NCBI RefSeq assembly: GCF_017848315.1
Contig: NZ_JAFKEC010000045.1
Location: 1 to 45,480 of the forward strand
Source: Pseudomonas palmensis
GTDB taxonomy: Bacteria; Pseudomonadota; Gammaproteobacteria; Pseudomonadales; Pseudomonadaceae
Length of the DNA: 45,480 nt
Direction of reading: 5' to 3'
Shown: in pieces, positions 8,214 to 16,447 of the stretch
How positions within the stretch are numbered: position 1 is the first letter of the stretch
Layout of the letters: each line of letters starts with the position of its first letter
Made by a program: the position numbers and the translations under genes
The notes under the pieces: model-generated
What the model was told of the DNA's origin: nothing
What the model saw: the letters and a program-made list of their open reading frames with translations, nothing else
The model's database searches: none

Positions 8214-8774
8214 ATGTCACGCATCACTCTACACACCGTGCAAAGCGCCCCGGAAGCCGCGCGCCCGTTCCTGGAGAACGCGCAGAAGAATTCCGGCTTC
8301 ATTCCTAACCTGCTGGGCGTGCTGGCCAACGCGCCGGCCGCGCTGGAAACCTATGTGACGGTTTCGGCGCTCAATGGCAAGGCCGAGCTGAGCCTGGCCG
8401 AGCGCGAAGTGGTGCAGCTGATTGCCGCCACCCAGCACGGCTGCGACTTCTGCGTGGCCGGCCATACCGCGGTGGCGCTGAACAAGGCCAAGCTGCCCGA
8501 AGAAGTGGTGCAGGCCCTGCGTGCGCGCGGCGAGTTACCATCGCCCAGGCTCGAAACCCTGGCCAAGTTTGCCCGCGAAGTGATTGCCACCCGTGGCAAT
8601 GTGAGCGATGCCACCTACGCTGAGTTTCGCGAGGCCGGTTACACCGAAGGCCATGCCCTGGAAGTTATCCTGGGGGTGAGCCTGGCCACGCTGTGCAATT
8701 TCGCCAACGTGTTTGCGCGCACGCCGCTCAATGACGAGCTGGCCAAGTACCGCTGGCAGGCCGACGCTCAGTGA
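8214..8774 (+). CDS. AhpD-like / carboxymuconolactone decarboxylase-family protein
   Basis: A 186-residue all-helical protein with the peroxidase-type AhpD signature E-x11-C-x2-C-x3-H exactly spaced: Glu65, Cys77, Cys80, His84 (HGCDFCVAGH). Such proteins reduce peroxides or act as thiol-dependent reductants. A true carboxymuconolactone decarboxylase role is unlikely given the CxxC pair. GTAGGAGACC precedes the ATG. It is divergent from the AraC regulator and followed after 51 bases by an acyl-CoA-dehydrogenase-like gene, so it may supply peroxidase activity for a flavoprotein oxidation step in the same operon (inference). Confidence 0.88.
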   Translation: MSRITLHTVQSAPEAARPFLENAQKNSGFIPNLLGVLANAPAALETYVTVSALNGKAELSLAEREVVQLIAATQHGCDFCVAGHTAVALNKAKLPEEVVQALRARGELPSPRLETLAKFAREVIATRGNVSDATYAEFREAGYTEGHALEVILGVSLATLCNFANVFARTPLNDELAKYRWQADAQ

Positions 8775-8825
8775 GCCCCGTGGCGCCAGTGTGTGGCTGG
8801 CGCCCTGTTCTAAGGAGGAAAGAAC

Positions 8826-9893
8826 ATGCTTGATCCCGTATTGCAGCACTGGCTGGAGGCCAATGCCGAGGCGCTCGACCAGGGCCGGTGCGACCCGCAG
8901 CAGGTGCTGGGGCAACTGGCCGCAGCCAAGGTGCTGGGTGTGGGTGTGGACCCGCGTCAGGGCGGCAGCGGCGCCAGTGTGGCCGACGCCGTGGAAACCG
9001 TGGCCAGCGTTGCCAGCTATTCGCTGGCCGCCGCCTTCGTGTTCTGGGGCCAGCGGGCCTTTATCGAATACCTGCTGCACAGCCCCAACAGCGCCCTGCG
9101 CGAGCGCCTGCTGCCGTCGTTGCTCAGCGGTGAGCTGGCCGGTGCCACCGGGCTCTCCAACGCAATGAAGTTTCTGTCCGGCATCGAGTCGCTGCAGGTC
9201 AGCGCCACGGCGCGCGGCGAGCAGGGCTGGGCGCTCAACGGGCGCCTGCACTGGGTCACCAACCTGCGCAAGGGCGGCTTCGTGGTGGCCGCCGCCATCG
9301 ACCGCGCCGAAGGCGGTGCACCGTTCGTGGTGGCGATCCCCGACGGCATCGCGGGGGTGCAGCGCTCCCCCGACCTGCAACTGATGGGCCTGCAGTCGAG
9401 CAATACCGCCGCGCTGGATTTCGATCAGGTGGCCCTGGGCCGCGACTGGCTGCTGCATGAGGATGCCCGGCAGTTCCTGCCGGCGGTGCGCCCGGCGTTC
9501 CTGGGCCTGCAGTGCGGCATGGCCATCGGCCTGGCGCGGCGCGCCTTGCAGGAAGCGCAGGGGCATCTGCAGGGGGTGCGTTCGGTGCTGGCGCAAACCC
9601 TCGAGGCGCAGCGCGAGCTGCTGGCCGATGTGGTGAGCGAGCTCAAGGCCGGCCTGCTCGACGGGCGCTTCCTGGGCAACCCGGCGTCGCTGTTCAAGGT
9701 ACGCATCAGCCTGGCCGAGATTGTTGGCGAGGCGCTGCAACTGGAGCTGCAGGCCAGCGGTGGCAAGGCCTACCTGAGCGAGTACGGCGCAGGCTTTGCG
9801 CGGCGCTGGCGCGAGTCGGCGTTCGTGCCGATCGTGACCCCGAGCCTGGTGCAACTGCGCGCCGAGCTGCAACGCCAGGCACGCGCAGCATGA
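8826..9893 (+). CDS. Acyl-CoA dehydrogenase-like flavoprotein
   Basis: A 355-residue protein, slightly short for acyl-CoA dehydrogenases (usually about 380-400). Segments match the fold: an N-terminal helical domain, a middle beta domain (GATGLSNAMK, LNGRLHWVTNLRKGGFVVAAA) and a C-terminal helical domain ending LQASGGKAYLSEYGAGFARRWRE. The Trp-Val-Thr-Asn stretch resembles the FAD-binding WITN motif. The usual catalytic Glu and CoA-contact positions are not evident, so it may be a monooxygenase- or desulfurisation-type relative (SfnB/DszC-like) rather than a beta-oxidation enzyme. AAGGAGG precedes the ATG. The stop overlaps the ATPase start (ATGA). Genes of this type linked to SsuABC-like importers often act in use of organosulfur or similar nutrients; that is inference. 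Confidence 0.78.
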   Translation: MLDPVLQHWLEANAEALDQGRCDPQQVLGQLAAAKVLGVGVDPRQGGSGASVADAVETVASVASYSLAAAFVFWGQRAFIEYLLHSPNSALRERLLPSLLSGELAGATGLSNAMKFLSGIESLQVSATARGEQGWALNGRLHWVTNLRKGGFVVAAAIDRAEGGAPFVVAIPDGIAGVQRSPDLQLMGLQSSNTAALDFDQVALGRDWLLHEDARQFLPAVRPAFLGLQCGMAIGLARRALQEAQGHLQGVRSVLAQTLEAQRELLADVVSELKAGLLDGRFLGNPASLFKVRISLAEIVGEALQLELQASGGKAYLSEYGAGFARRWRESAFVPIVTPSLVQLRAELQRQARAA

Positions 9894-10738
9894 GCAAGGT
9901 GGTACTGCAGGCCCGCGGTATCAGCCTGGGCTACGCCCGCGAACAGGGCTGGCAAACCCTGCTCGAAGGCTTCGACCTGGACCTGGCGCCGGGCGAAGTG
10001 GTGTCGATCCTGGGCCCCAGCGGGGTGGGCAAGTCCAGCCTGCTGCGGGTACTGGCCGGCTTGCAGGCGGCGCGCGATGGTCGCGTGAGCCTGCTCGGCG
10101 AGCCGCTGGACGGCCCGCATCCACGGGTGGCGGTGGCGTTCCAGGACCCCAGCCTGCTGCCCTGGCTGAGCCTGGAAAGCAACGTCGCCTTCGGCCTGGA
10201 TTTCGCTCGCCAGCCGCGATTGGCCAAGGCCGAGCGCGAGGCGCGCATCGACCATGCGATCGCCGCCGTGGGCCTGCAGCATGCACGCCAGCATTACCCG
10301 GCGCAGTTGTCCGGCGGCATGGCCCAGCGCACCGCGCTGGCGCGCTGCCTGGCGCGCCAGCCCCATGTACTGCTGCTGGACGAGCCCTTTGGCGCGCTGG
10401 ACGAAGTGACCCGCGCCGACATGCAGCAGCTGCTGCTGAGCGTGATCGCCGAACACGGCACCGCTGCGGTGCTGATCACCCACGATATCGACGAGGCCCT
10501 GCTGTTGTCCGACCGCATCCTGCTACTGGGCGACCACCCGGCGCGGACCCTCGGCCAATGGCCCATCGACCTGGCGCACCCGCGTGAGCAGCAGGTCGAG
10601 GCGCTGGGCGCGTTGCGCATCGAGATTCTCAAGACCCTTCGGCGGGCGAGCCGCACCCACACTTCCCCAACCGATTCTTTGCCTACGCCGTCGGAGACTG
10701 CCCATGTGCCTGGACGACTTCACCCACACTCGTCGTGA
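9890..10738 (+). CDS. ABC transporter ATP-binding protein (SsuB/NrtD/TauB type)
   Basis: A 282-residue ATPase. Walker A is GPSGVGKSS (residues 42-50), the Q-loop is in VAFQDPSLLPWL, the signature is LSGGMAQR (about 140-147), Walker B is VLLLDEPFGALD (about 160-171), and the H-loop is in LITHDIDEAL. The PWL after the Q-loop and the EPFGALDEVTR stretch are typical of the nitrate/sulfonate/taurine importer group. The start overlaps the preceding stop (ATGA). The C-terminus reads through the start of the binding-protein gene, giving a 35-base overlap and a non-conserved Ser/Thr/Pro/His-rich tail of about 30 residues. Confidence 0.92.
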   Translation: MSKVVLQARGISLGYAREQGWQTLLEGFDLDLAPGEVVSILGPSGVGKSSLLRVLAGLQAARDGRVSLLGEPLDGPHPRVAVAFQDPSLLPWLSLESNVAFGLDFARQPRLAKAEREARIDHAIAAVGLQHARQHYPAQLSGGMAQRTALARCLARQPHVLLLDEPFGALDEVTRADMQQLLLSVIAEHGTAAVLITHDIDEALLLSDRILLLGDHPARTLGQWPIDLAHPREQQVEALGALRIEILKTLRRASRTHTSPTDSLPTPSETAHVPGRLHPHSS

Positions 10739-11903
10739 TTTTCTCAAACTCAGCGCGGTGCTCAGTGCCGCCGGTGCGATGCCGCTGCTGAGCAGCCTGC
10801 AGGCGCGTGCCGCCGCCGAGCCGGATGCGCCGGTGCGCATCGGCTACCTGCCGATCACCGACGCCACGCCGCTGCTGGTGGCGCACAACAATGGCCTGTT
10901 CGAGGCCGAGGGCATCAAGGCCGAGCGCCCGGTGCTGCTGCGCAGCTGGGCGCAGGTGATCGAGGCGTTCATTTCCGGGCAGGTCAACGTGATCCACCTG
11001 CTGTCGCCGATGACCGTATGGGCGCGTTACGGCAGCAAGGTGCCGGCAAAGGTGGTGGCCTGGAACCACGTGGGCGGCTCGGGGCTGACCGTGGCCCCTG
11101 ACATCACCGAGGTGAAGCAGCTGGGCGGCAAGACGGTGGCGATCCCGTTCTGGTACTCCATTCACAACGTGGTGGTGCAGCAACTGTTCCGTGATAACGG
11201 CTTGGAGCCGGTGTCGCGGGCGGCGGCGGCTGCGGTGGCGGCCAACGAGGTCAACCTGGTGGTGCTGCCGCCTTCGGACATGCCGCCGGCGTTGGCCAGC
11301 AAGCGCATTGCCGGCTACATCGTCGCCGAGCCGTTCAATGCCCTGGCCGAGGAACTCAAGGTCGGGCGCGTGCAGCGCTTTACCGGGGACGTGTGGCGCA
11401 ACCATGCATGCTGCGTGGTGTTCATGCACGAGCACGACCTGAACAACCGCCCCGAGTGGTCGCAGAAGGTGGTCAACGCCATCGTCAAGGCCCAGCTGTG
11501 GACCCGCGACCACCGCGCCGAGGCGGCGCAGATTCTGTCCAAGAGCGGTGCCAACCGCTACACCCCGCATGCCCCCGAGGTGCTGGGCCGGGTGCTCACG
11601 CCGGCTGCCGACAGCCGCGAACAGTATGTGCAGAGCGGGGCGATCCGGCATGCGCAGTGGGACGAGCAGCGCATCGACTTCCAGCCGTACCCGTTCCCCA
11701 GCTACACCGAGGAACTGGTGCGCCGCCTCAAGGACACCCTGATCGAAGGCGACAAGGGCTTCCTGGCCGCATTGGACCCGCAACAGACCGCCCGCGACCT
11801 GGTGGATGACCGCTTCGTGCGCAACGCCATCGGTGCCGTCGGCGGGCTCAAGGCCTTCGGCTTGCCCGACAGCTTCGAGCGTAGCGAGGAGTTCGCGGTC
11901 TGA
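10704..11903 (+). CDS. ABC transporter substrate-binding protein, Tat-exported (SsuA/NrtA-like)
   Basis: A 399-residue periplasmic binding protein with a twin-arginine signal (TRRDFLKLSAVLSAAGAMPLL, residues about 8-28) ending near ARAAA. The mature part begins VRIGYLPITDATPLLVAHNN, typical of the NMT1/SsuA/NrtA fold. Further family segments are ASKRIAGYIVAEPFNALAEEL and a nitrate/sulfonate-type helical C-terminus. Its ATG lies inside the 3' end of the ATPase gene, and its stop overlaps the permease start (TGATG), so translation of the three importer genes is coupled. The ligand cannot be assigned. The Tat route suggests folding, perhaps with a cofactor or ligand, before export. Confidence 0.9.
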   Translation: MCLDDFTHTRRDFLKLSAVLSAAGAMPLLSSLQARAAAEPDAPVRIGYLPITDATPLLVAHNNGLFEAEGIKAERPVLLRSWAQVIEAFISGQVNVIHLLSPMTVWARYGSKVPAKVVAWNHVGGSGLTVAPDITEVKQLGGKTVAIPFWYSIHNVVVQQLFRDNGLEPVSRAAAAAVAANEVNLVVLPPSDMPPALASKRIAGYIVAEPFNALAEELKVGRVQRFTGDVWRNHACCVVFMHEHDLNNRPEWSQKVVNAIVKAQLWTRDHRAEAAQILSKSGANRYTPHAPEVLGRVLTPAADSREQYVQSGAIRHAQWDEQRIDFQPYPFPSYTEELVRRLKDTLIEGDKGFLAALDPQQTARDLVDDRFVRNAIGAVGGLKAFGLPDSFERSEEFAV

Positions 11904-12655
11904 TGGTCAAGCCAGTCAAACACGCGGCCCTGGGTATCGCCGGGCTGCTGGTGCTGTTGTTGCTGTGGTGGGGTGGGATCGTGCTGTTCGGCGGTGACGG
12001 GCTGGCCTTGCGGTTTGCGCCGCAGGCCACCTTTGCCAGCCTGCTGGAGCTTTTGGGGCATGCCGAGCTGTACGAGCATGTGGCGGTGAGCCTCAAGCGC
12101 ATTCTGGTGGGGTTGGTGCTGGCGTTGCTGGTGGGCGTGCCGCTGGGTTTGCTGGTGGGCAGCTACCGGCGCCTGGACGCGGCGACCACCCCGGCGTTCC
12201 AGTTCCTGCGCATGATCTCGCCGCTGTCGTGGATGCCGGTGGTGGTGATGCTGATGGGGGTGGGTGATGCGCCGATCTACTTCCTGCTGGCGTTTGCCGC
12301 GTTGTGGCCGATCTTGCTCAACACGGCGGCGGGTGTGCGTCAGCTCGACCCGCGCTGGTTGCAGTTGAGCCGCAGCCTGAGCGCCACGCGCTGGGAGACC
12401 TTGCGCAAGGTGATCCTGCCGGGGGTGGTGGGGCATGTGCTGACCGGCGTGCGGCTGGCCATCGGCATAGTGTGGATCGTGCTGGTGCCGTGCGAGATGC
12501 TCGGGGTGAGTGCGGGGCTGGGGTATTTCATTCTGGATACCCGCGACCGGCTGGCGTACTCGGAGCTGATGGCGATGGTGCTGGTGATCGGGGTGCTGGG
12601 CTTCATGCTGGATGCACTGGCGCGAGGGCTGCATCGGCGCTGGGTGCATGGGTGA
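11903..12655 (+). CDS. ABC transporter permease (SsuC/NrtB/TauC type)
   Basis: A 250-residue inner-membrane protein with about six hydrophobic segments (first at residues about 9-29). The BPD_transp_1 region includes the EAA-loop equivalent LSRSLSATRWETLRKVILPGVVGHVLTGVR, split here as the ATPase-contact helix and the following turn, and the stretch GIVWIVLVPCEML. It completes the importer begun by the ATPase and binding-protein genes. The ATG shares one base with the upstream stop. It is the last gene of the operon; a REP element lies 12 bases past its stop. Confidence 0.92.
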   Translation: MVKPVKHAALGIAGLLVLLLLWWGGIVLFGGDGLALRFAPQATFASLLELLGHAELYEHVAVSLKRILVGLVLALLVGVPLGLLVGSYRRLDAATTPAFQFLRMISPLSWMPVVVMLMGVGDAPIYFLLAFAALWPILLNTAAGVRQLDPRWLQLSRSLSATRWETLRKVILPGVVGHVLTGVRLAIGIVWIVLVPCEMLGVSAGLGYFILDTRDRLAYSELMAMVLVIGVLGFMLDALARGLHRRWVHG

Positions 12656-12667
12656 GGGGCTGACCCC

Positions 12668-12692
12668 TTCGCCGGCAAGGCCGACTCCTGCA
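12668..12692. repeat. REP element
   Basis: A single REP copy (core TTCGCCGGCAAGGCCGACTC) between the converging permease and AraC genes. Its second arm carries a G-to-A difference from the window consensus. Confidence 0.75.
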
Positions 12693-12724
12693 TTGGCTCC
12701 AGGTCGTGGGGGCAGCCCGGCACC

Positions 12725-13555
12725 TTACATCGAACACGCCCGCCGATACTCCCCCGGCGTCACGCCGTACGCCTGCTTGAATTGCCGGTTCAGATGACTC
12801 TGGTCCGAATACCCCAGCGCAAACGCAACGTTGAACGGCAGGCAATCAGCCTTGAGCAATTCCCGTGCACGGCTCAGCCGGCGCTGCTTGAGCCAGGCAT
12901 GCGGCGGCAGGCCGGTAGCCTGGCGAAACACCCGGGCAAAATGAAACGGCGACAACCCCACCGCAAGCGCCAACTCCTCCAGCGACGGCGGGTAGGCCAG
13001 CCGGCTTTCCATCAGCTCCTTGGCCCTGGCCACCGACTGCGGCTCCTGCCCCGGTGCACGCGCCTCGCGCGCCCCGGCATGACGCTGCACCAGCAGCAAC
13101 ACCGCCTCGCGCCACGCAGTCTGCTGCTCCAGCGCACTGGCGCCATGCTCGGCCAGGCTGTGCAAGCCACTGAAGGCACGCGCCAGCTGCGGGTCGTGCA
13201 GCACGCTGGCCTTGAAGATGGGCAGGCCGCCGCGCTTGAGCTCCAGCTCGTCCAGCACCGAGGTGATGCGCTCCTGCTCGGGGTAGTAGCCACGGTAGCG
13301 CCAGCCGTGGGCATGCGCCTTGGCACCGGTGTGCAGCTCGTCCGGGTTGATCAGCACCATGCTGCCCTCGGGCGCCAGGTGCTCGCTGCCACGGTGCCAG
13401 AAGCGCTGTGCACCGGACTCGATGATGGTGATCACGTAGCCTTCGTGCACATGCGGGGCGAAGCGCTGCTGCACGTAGCGCGCATGCAGCATCTCGATGT
13501 CGCCCAGCGCCTGGGCCTGCCACAGGCGGGTCTGTTCACGCAGCACGGTTTTCAT
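12725..13555 (-). CDS. AraC-family transcriptional regulator
   Basis: A 276-residue protein. An AraC-type sensor domain (residues about 20-150: RFAPHVHEGYVITIIESGAQ, LINPDELHTG) is followed by a C-terminal pair of helix-turn-helix motifs (about 175-272, including LALAVGLSPFHFARVFRQAT and VAFALGYSDQSHLNRQFKQA). The ATG overlaps the azlD stop (ATGA), so it is the third gene of an azlC-azlD-araC operon and probably controls exporter expression in response to an amino acid or related compound. I chose the start at 13555 from this overlap; the longer frame to 13636 would run inside azlD. Confidence 0.88.
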   Translation of the reverse strand: MKTVLREQTRLWQAQALGDIEMLHARYVQQRFAPHVHEGYVITIIESGAQRFWHRGSEHLAPEGSMVLINPDELHTGAKAHAHGWRYRGYYPEQERITSVLDELELKRGGLPIFKASVLHDPQLARAFSGLHSLAEHGASALEQQTAWREAVLLLVQRHAGAREARAPGQEPQSVARAKELMESRLAYPPSLEELALAVGLSPFHFARVFRQATGLPPHAWLKQRRLSRARELLKADCLPFNVAFALGYSDQSHLNRQFKQAYGVTPGEYRRACSM

Positions 13556-13875
13556 GGGGCGCCGTTCAACCACCAGCGCAGCACGAAGAACAACCCCATG
13601 CTCAGCAACATGCTCAGCAGCACGCTGCGGGTCCACAGCACCAGCACGACGGCCACGATCGCGCCCAGCAGGTAGGGGTTGGCCAGGCTCAGGTCGAGCT
13701 GGTGGTCAGGCATGAACACGATCGGCCCGCAGATGGCGGTGAGCATGCCCGGCACGGCAAACCCCAGGAACTGCCGCGCATTGGAACTCAGGCGCAACGG
13801 CAGGCGGGGTTCGAGAAAGGCGTAGCGGTTGAGAAACACCAGCAGGCCCATGGCAACGATCAGCAGCATGATCAT
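13552..13875 (-). CDS. azlD: AzlD-family branched-chain amino acid exporter subunit
   Basis: A 107-residue membrane protein with about four hydrophobic helices (MIMLLIVAMGLLVFLNRYAF at the start; LLGAIVAVVLVLW later), the size and pattern of AzlD/BrnE small subunits. AzlD pairs with AzlC to export branched-chain or other amino acids. Its ATG overlaps the azlC stop and its stop overlaps the araC start, so the three genes form one coupled unit. Confidence 0.88.
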   Translation of the reverse strand: MIMLLIVAMGLLVFLNRYAFLEPRLPLRLSSNARQFLGFAVPGMLTAICGPIVFMPDHQLDLSLANPYLLGAIVAVVLVLWTRSVLLSMLLSMGLFFVLRWWLNGAP

Positions 13876-14570
13876 GTGCGTGCTCCGGTCAGTTTCTGGC
13901 AGATGAAGCCTGCGCTCATGCCCAGCAGCCCGGCCAGCACCAGCGCGGTTTCCCAGTGCCAGTAGCTGAACAGCACCGAGCTGAACAGGGCCACCGCCAC
14001 GCACACCACAGTGGCCAGGTTGCGTACCAGCGGCGCGATCAGCGCCACGAAGGTGGCGACGATGGAGAAGTCCAGGCCCAGCTGGTCCAGGTGCGGGATG
14101 TTGCGCCCCAGCACGATGCCGGCCAGGGTGAACAGGTTCCAGGCAATGTAGAAGGTCAGGCCCACGCCCAGCGCGTACCAGCGGTTGAACTGCTGGCGGT
14201 CGTACTGGCTGGTGAGGGCGAAGAATTCGTCGGTCAGCAGAAAGCCCAGGCCCAGCCGCCAGCGCAGCGGCAGGTCGGCGATCACTGGGCGCATCGACAG
14301 GCCGTACAGCAGGTGCTGGGAGGTCAGCAGCAGGGTGGTGAGCAGGATCGAGAACAGGTTGGCGCCGCCCTTGAGCATGCCGATGGCCACCAGTTGCGCG
14401 GCGCCGGCGAACACGATGGCCGACAGGCCCTGGCCTTCGAGCGGGGTGAGGTTGGCCTCTATGGCCATGGAACCGGCCAGCAGCCCCCAGGGGGCCACCG
14501 CCAGCGACAGCGGCAGGCAGGCGATCGCGCCTTGGATGTAGGCAGTGCGGGCAACGGCAGAACGGGACAT
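13872..14570 (-). CDS. azlC: AzlC-family amino acid exporter large subunit
   Basis: A 232-residue membrane protein of the AzlC/BrnF family. Recognisable parts include ACLPLSLAVAPWGLLAGSMA, LSAIVFAGAAQLVAIGML (the conserved FAGAAQ motif) and LTDEFFALTS (the TDE motif). About seven hydrophobic segments are present. It probably exports branched-chain amino acids or analogues together with AzlD. It is the first gene of the operon. The upstream region of about 80 bases separates it from a convergently ending neighbour, and no clear operator is visible there. Confidence 0.92.
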   Translation of the reverse strand: MSRSAVARTAYIQGAIACLPLSLAVAPWGLLAGSMAIEANLTPLEGQGLSAIVFAGAAQLVAIGMLKGGANLFSILLTTLLLTSQHLLYGLSMRPVIADLPLRWRLGLGFLLTDEFFALTSQYDRQQFNRWYALGVGLTFYIAWNLFTLAGIVLGRNIPHLDQLGLDFSIVATFVALIAPLVRNLATVVCVAVALFSSVLFSYWHWETALVLAGLLGMSAGFICQKLTGART

Positions 14571-14653
14571 GACAACACACGCTTGGGGTCGGTTGCACAG
14601 GATGCCAGAGCCGTGGGCGCTTGCCTTGTACGATCTTGCGGTGCCCGCGTACT

Positions 14654-15340
14654 TCAGCGCTGGCTGGTGAGGCGTCGCTGCGCCGGCAGGCAGCCATTGA
14701 TGTCGACGGCCTTCTGGTAGTAGGTAAGGCGCTGGCCCGGGTCGATGGTGCCCAGCAGGCGGTAGACCTCGGCCTGGAAGTCACGCTGGCGCCCCCACTG
14801 CATGTTCAGCCCCTGGGGCTGCTGGCGATTGCATTCCAGGCGCACCGCCGGCTGCGGGTAATAGGGGGCGTACAGGGTGTTGTTCAGCGGTATGCGTTCC
14901 AGCGCCTGGCGGTAGTCGGCGCTGTCGCTGAAGGCCGGGCACCAGGTGGTGATGCCCAGGGCGGCCGGGGCGAAGCCCTGGCGAATGCTGGCTTCGAGCA
15001 GCGGGCAGGCGGACCTGGCGATGTCGTTCTGCGGCAGGTAGGTGATGTAGAACAGCGCCAGGCGGTACTGCGCCACCGGGTGGTCGAGTTCGGCCGCCTT
15101 GCGCAGCAGCGCCACCGCCGGTTCCAGGATGCGCCCCAGCGCCTCGACCTCGCCGATCAGCTCCTGGTCGCCGGGCTCGGGGGTCAGTGGCAGGGCACGG
15201 CTGCGTGCATCGGCCTGCTCCAGAAACGGCAGGGCCTGGCGGTACAGCAGGTCGGCGTGGGGGTCGATGCGCACCTCATCGGCCAGGGCCAGGGTGGGCA
15301 GCAGACAGAGCAGGCTGATGTAGCGACAGGCAGAAAACAC
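14654..15340 (-). CDS. Secreted Sel1/TPR-like repeat protein, function unknown
   Basis: A 228-residue protein with a signal peptide (residues 1 to about 20, ending ALA-DE). The mature part has helical pairs including AVALLRKAAELDHPVAQYRLALFY, reminiscent of Sel1/TPR repeats (shown here as two short pieces: AVALLRKAAELDHP and VAQYRLALFY). Several cysteines (ACPLLEA, TWCPAF, LECNRQ, NGCLPA) could form disulfides in the periplasm. The start is a GTG at 15340 preceded by GGATGGAAC. The next upstream ATG is out of frame and stops at once. It lies alone between azlC and a LysR gene on the same strand. Such proteins usually bind other proteins, but no partner is evident. Confidence 0.7.
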   Translation of the reverse strand: MFSACRYISLLCLLPTLALADEVRIDPHADLLYRQALPFLEQADARSRALPLTPEPGDQELIGEVEALGRILEPAVALLRKAAELDHPVAQYRLALFYITYLPQNDIARSACPLLEASIRQGFAPAALGITTWCPAFSDSADYRQALERIPLNNTLYAPYYPQPAVRLECNRQQPQGLNMQWGRQRDFQAEVYRLLGTIDPGQRLTYYQKAVDINGCLPAQRRLTSQR

Positions 15341-15376
15341 GTTAACGTTCCATCCGCGAAAAAAGGGCAGCGCTGG

Positions 15377-16330
15377 TCATGTCGGTATCCGGCTATCCAT
15401 GGTTGGGTGGGGCTCCTGGGTCGGCATTCTAGCGGTTGGCGGCACCGGGGCAAACAGCCGTTGCTCCATGAAGTCGATGAATACCCGCAGCTTGGGCGAC
15501 ATCTGTCGCCCCGATGGCCACAACAGGTACAGACAACCGCCGTGGTCCAGGTGTTCATCCAATACCGTCACCAATTCGCCGCGTTCCAGTTGCTGGGTGA
15601 TGGTGAAGTCCGGCAGGCAGGCGATACCGTGGCCGCGCATGGCAAAGCAGATGCGTGTTTCCAGGTGGTTGCACACCATCGACACCGGCACCTCGTGGTC
15701 GGCGCCGTTGTCGGCGCGGCGCAGTGGCCAGCGCTGGAGTTTGCCGGTGGTCAGGAAGCGGTAGTGCAGCCCGGCGTGACGGGCCAGCTCGCTGGGATGG
15801 CGCGGTGTGCCGTGCTCGGCGAAGTAGGCCGGCGAGCCCACCAGCACATGCCGGAAGTCGCCCAGGCGGCGGGCATTGAGACGCGAATCGGAGGGTTCGC
15901 CGGCGCGCAGTACCACGTCGAAACCTTCGCCGACGATATCCACCATGCGGTCGCTGAAGTCCAGGTCCAGTTCGATCTGCGGGTACTGCCCGATGAAGTC
16001 GCTGAGCAGCGGCACGATCATGCTGCTGACCTGGGGCAGGCTCACCCGCAGCTTGCCGCGCGGGGCCTGGCTGGCCTGGGACAGCTCGGCTTCGGTGGCT
16101 TCGATTTCGGCCAGGATGCGCCGGCTGCGCTCCAGAAACAGCGCGCCCTCGGCAGTGAGGGTGATGCTGCGGGTGCTGCGGTGGAACAGGCGTACCGCCA
16201 GCCGGCTCTCCAGCCGTGCCACGCGCTTGCCCACCGCCGAGGCGCTGACCCCCAGGGCCTTGCCGGCGGCCACGAAACTGCGGGTTTCGGCCACTTTCAC
16301 AAACACCACGAAGCCGCTGAGGCTGTCCAT
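15377..16330 (-). CDS. LysR-family transcriptional regulator
   Basis: A 317-residue LysR protein of the CrgA/DmlR-like group. The N-terminal winged helix (residues 1-60) reads MDSLSGFVVFVKVAETRSFV and ALGVSASAVGKRVARLESRL. The effector domain (about 90-295) includes GKLRVSLPQ and GHGIACLPDF. It is divergent from the MFS exporter gene at 16448, with a 117-base intergenic region carrying a palindrome. LysR genes in this position usually regulate the divergent transporter and themselves. The inducer is unknown. Confidence 0.92.
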   Translation of the reverse strand: MDSLSGFVVFVKVAETRSFVAAGKALGVSASAVGKRVARLESRLAVRLFHRSTRSITLTAEGALFLERSRRILAEIEATEAELSQASQAPRGKLRVSLPQVSSMIVPLLSDFIGQYPQIELDLDFSDRMVDIVGEGFDVVLRAGEPSDSRLNARRLGDFRHVLVGSPAYFAEHGTPRHPSELARHAGLHYRFLTTGKLQRWPLRRADNGADHEVPVSMVCNHLETRICFAMRGHGIACLPDFTITQQLERGELVTVLDEHLDHGGCLYLLWPSGRQMSPKLRVFIDFMEQRLFAPVPPTARMPTQEPHPTMDSRIPT

Positions 16331-16346
16331 GGTCGTTCTCCGATTG

Positions 16347-16362
16347 CGGACAGATGTGTCCG
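16347..16362. promoter_or_regulatory. Palindromic candidate operator between lysR and MFS genes
   Basis: The sequence CGGACA-GATG-TGTCCG is a perfect 6+6 inverted repeat 17 bases from the LysR start and about 85 bases from the MFS start. It sits inside two imperfect direct copies of CCGATTGCGGA / CCGGATTGTGCGGA. Position and symmetry suit binding by the divergent LysR protein. This is inference from the sequence only. Confidence 0.45.
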
Positions 16363-16447
16363 GATTGTGCGGAATTCTACCCGTCTTTTTCCGCAGTGGC
16401 GGGAAGGATTACCGTGCAGTCACTTTTTTATTTCAGGAGTTTGCACC

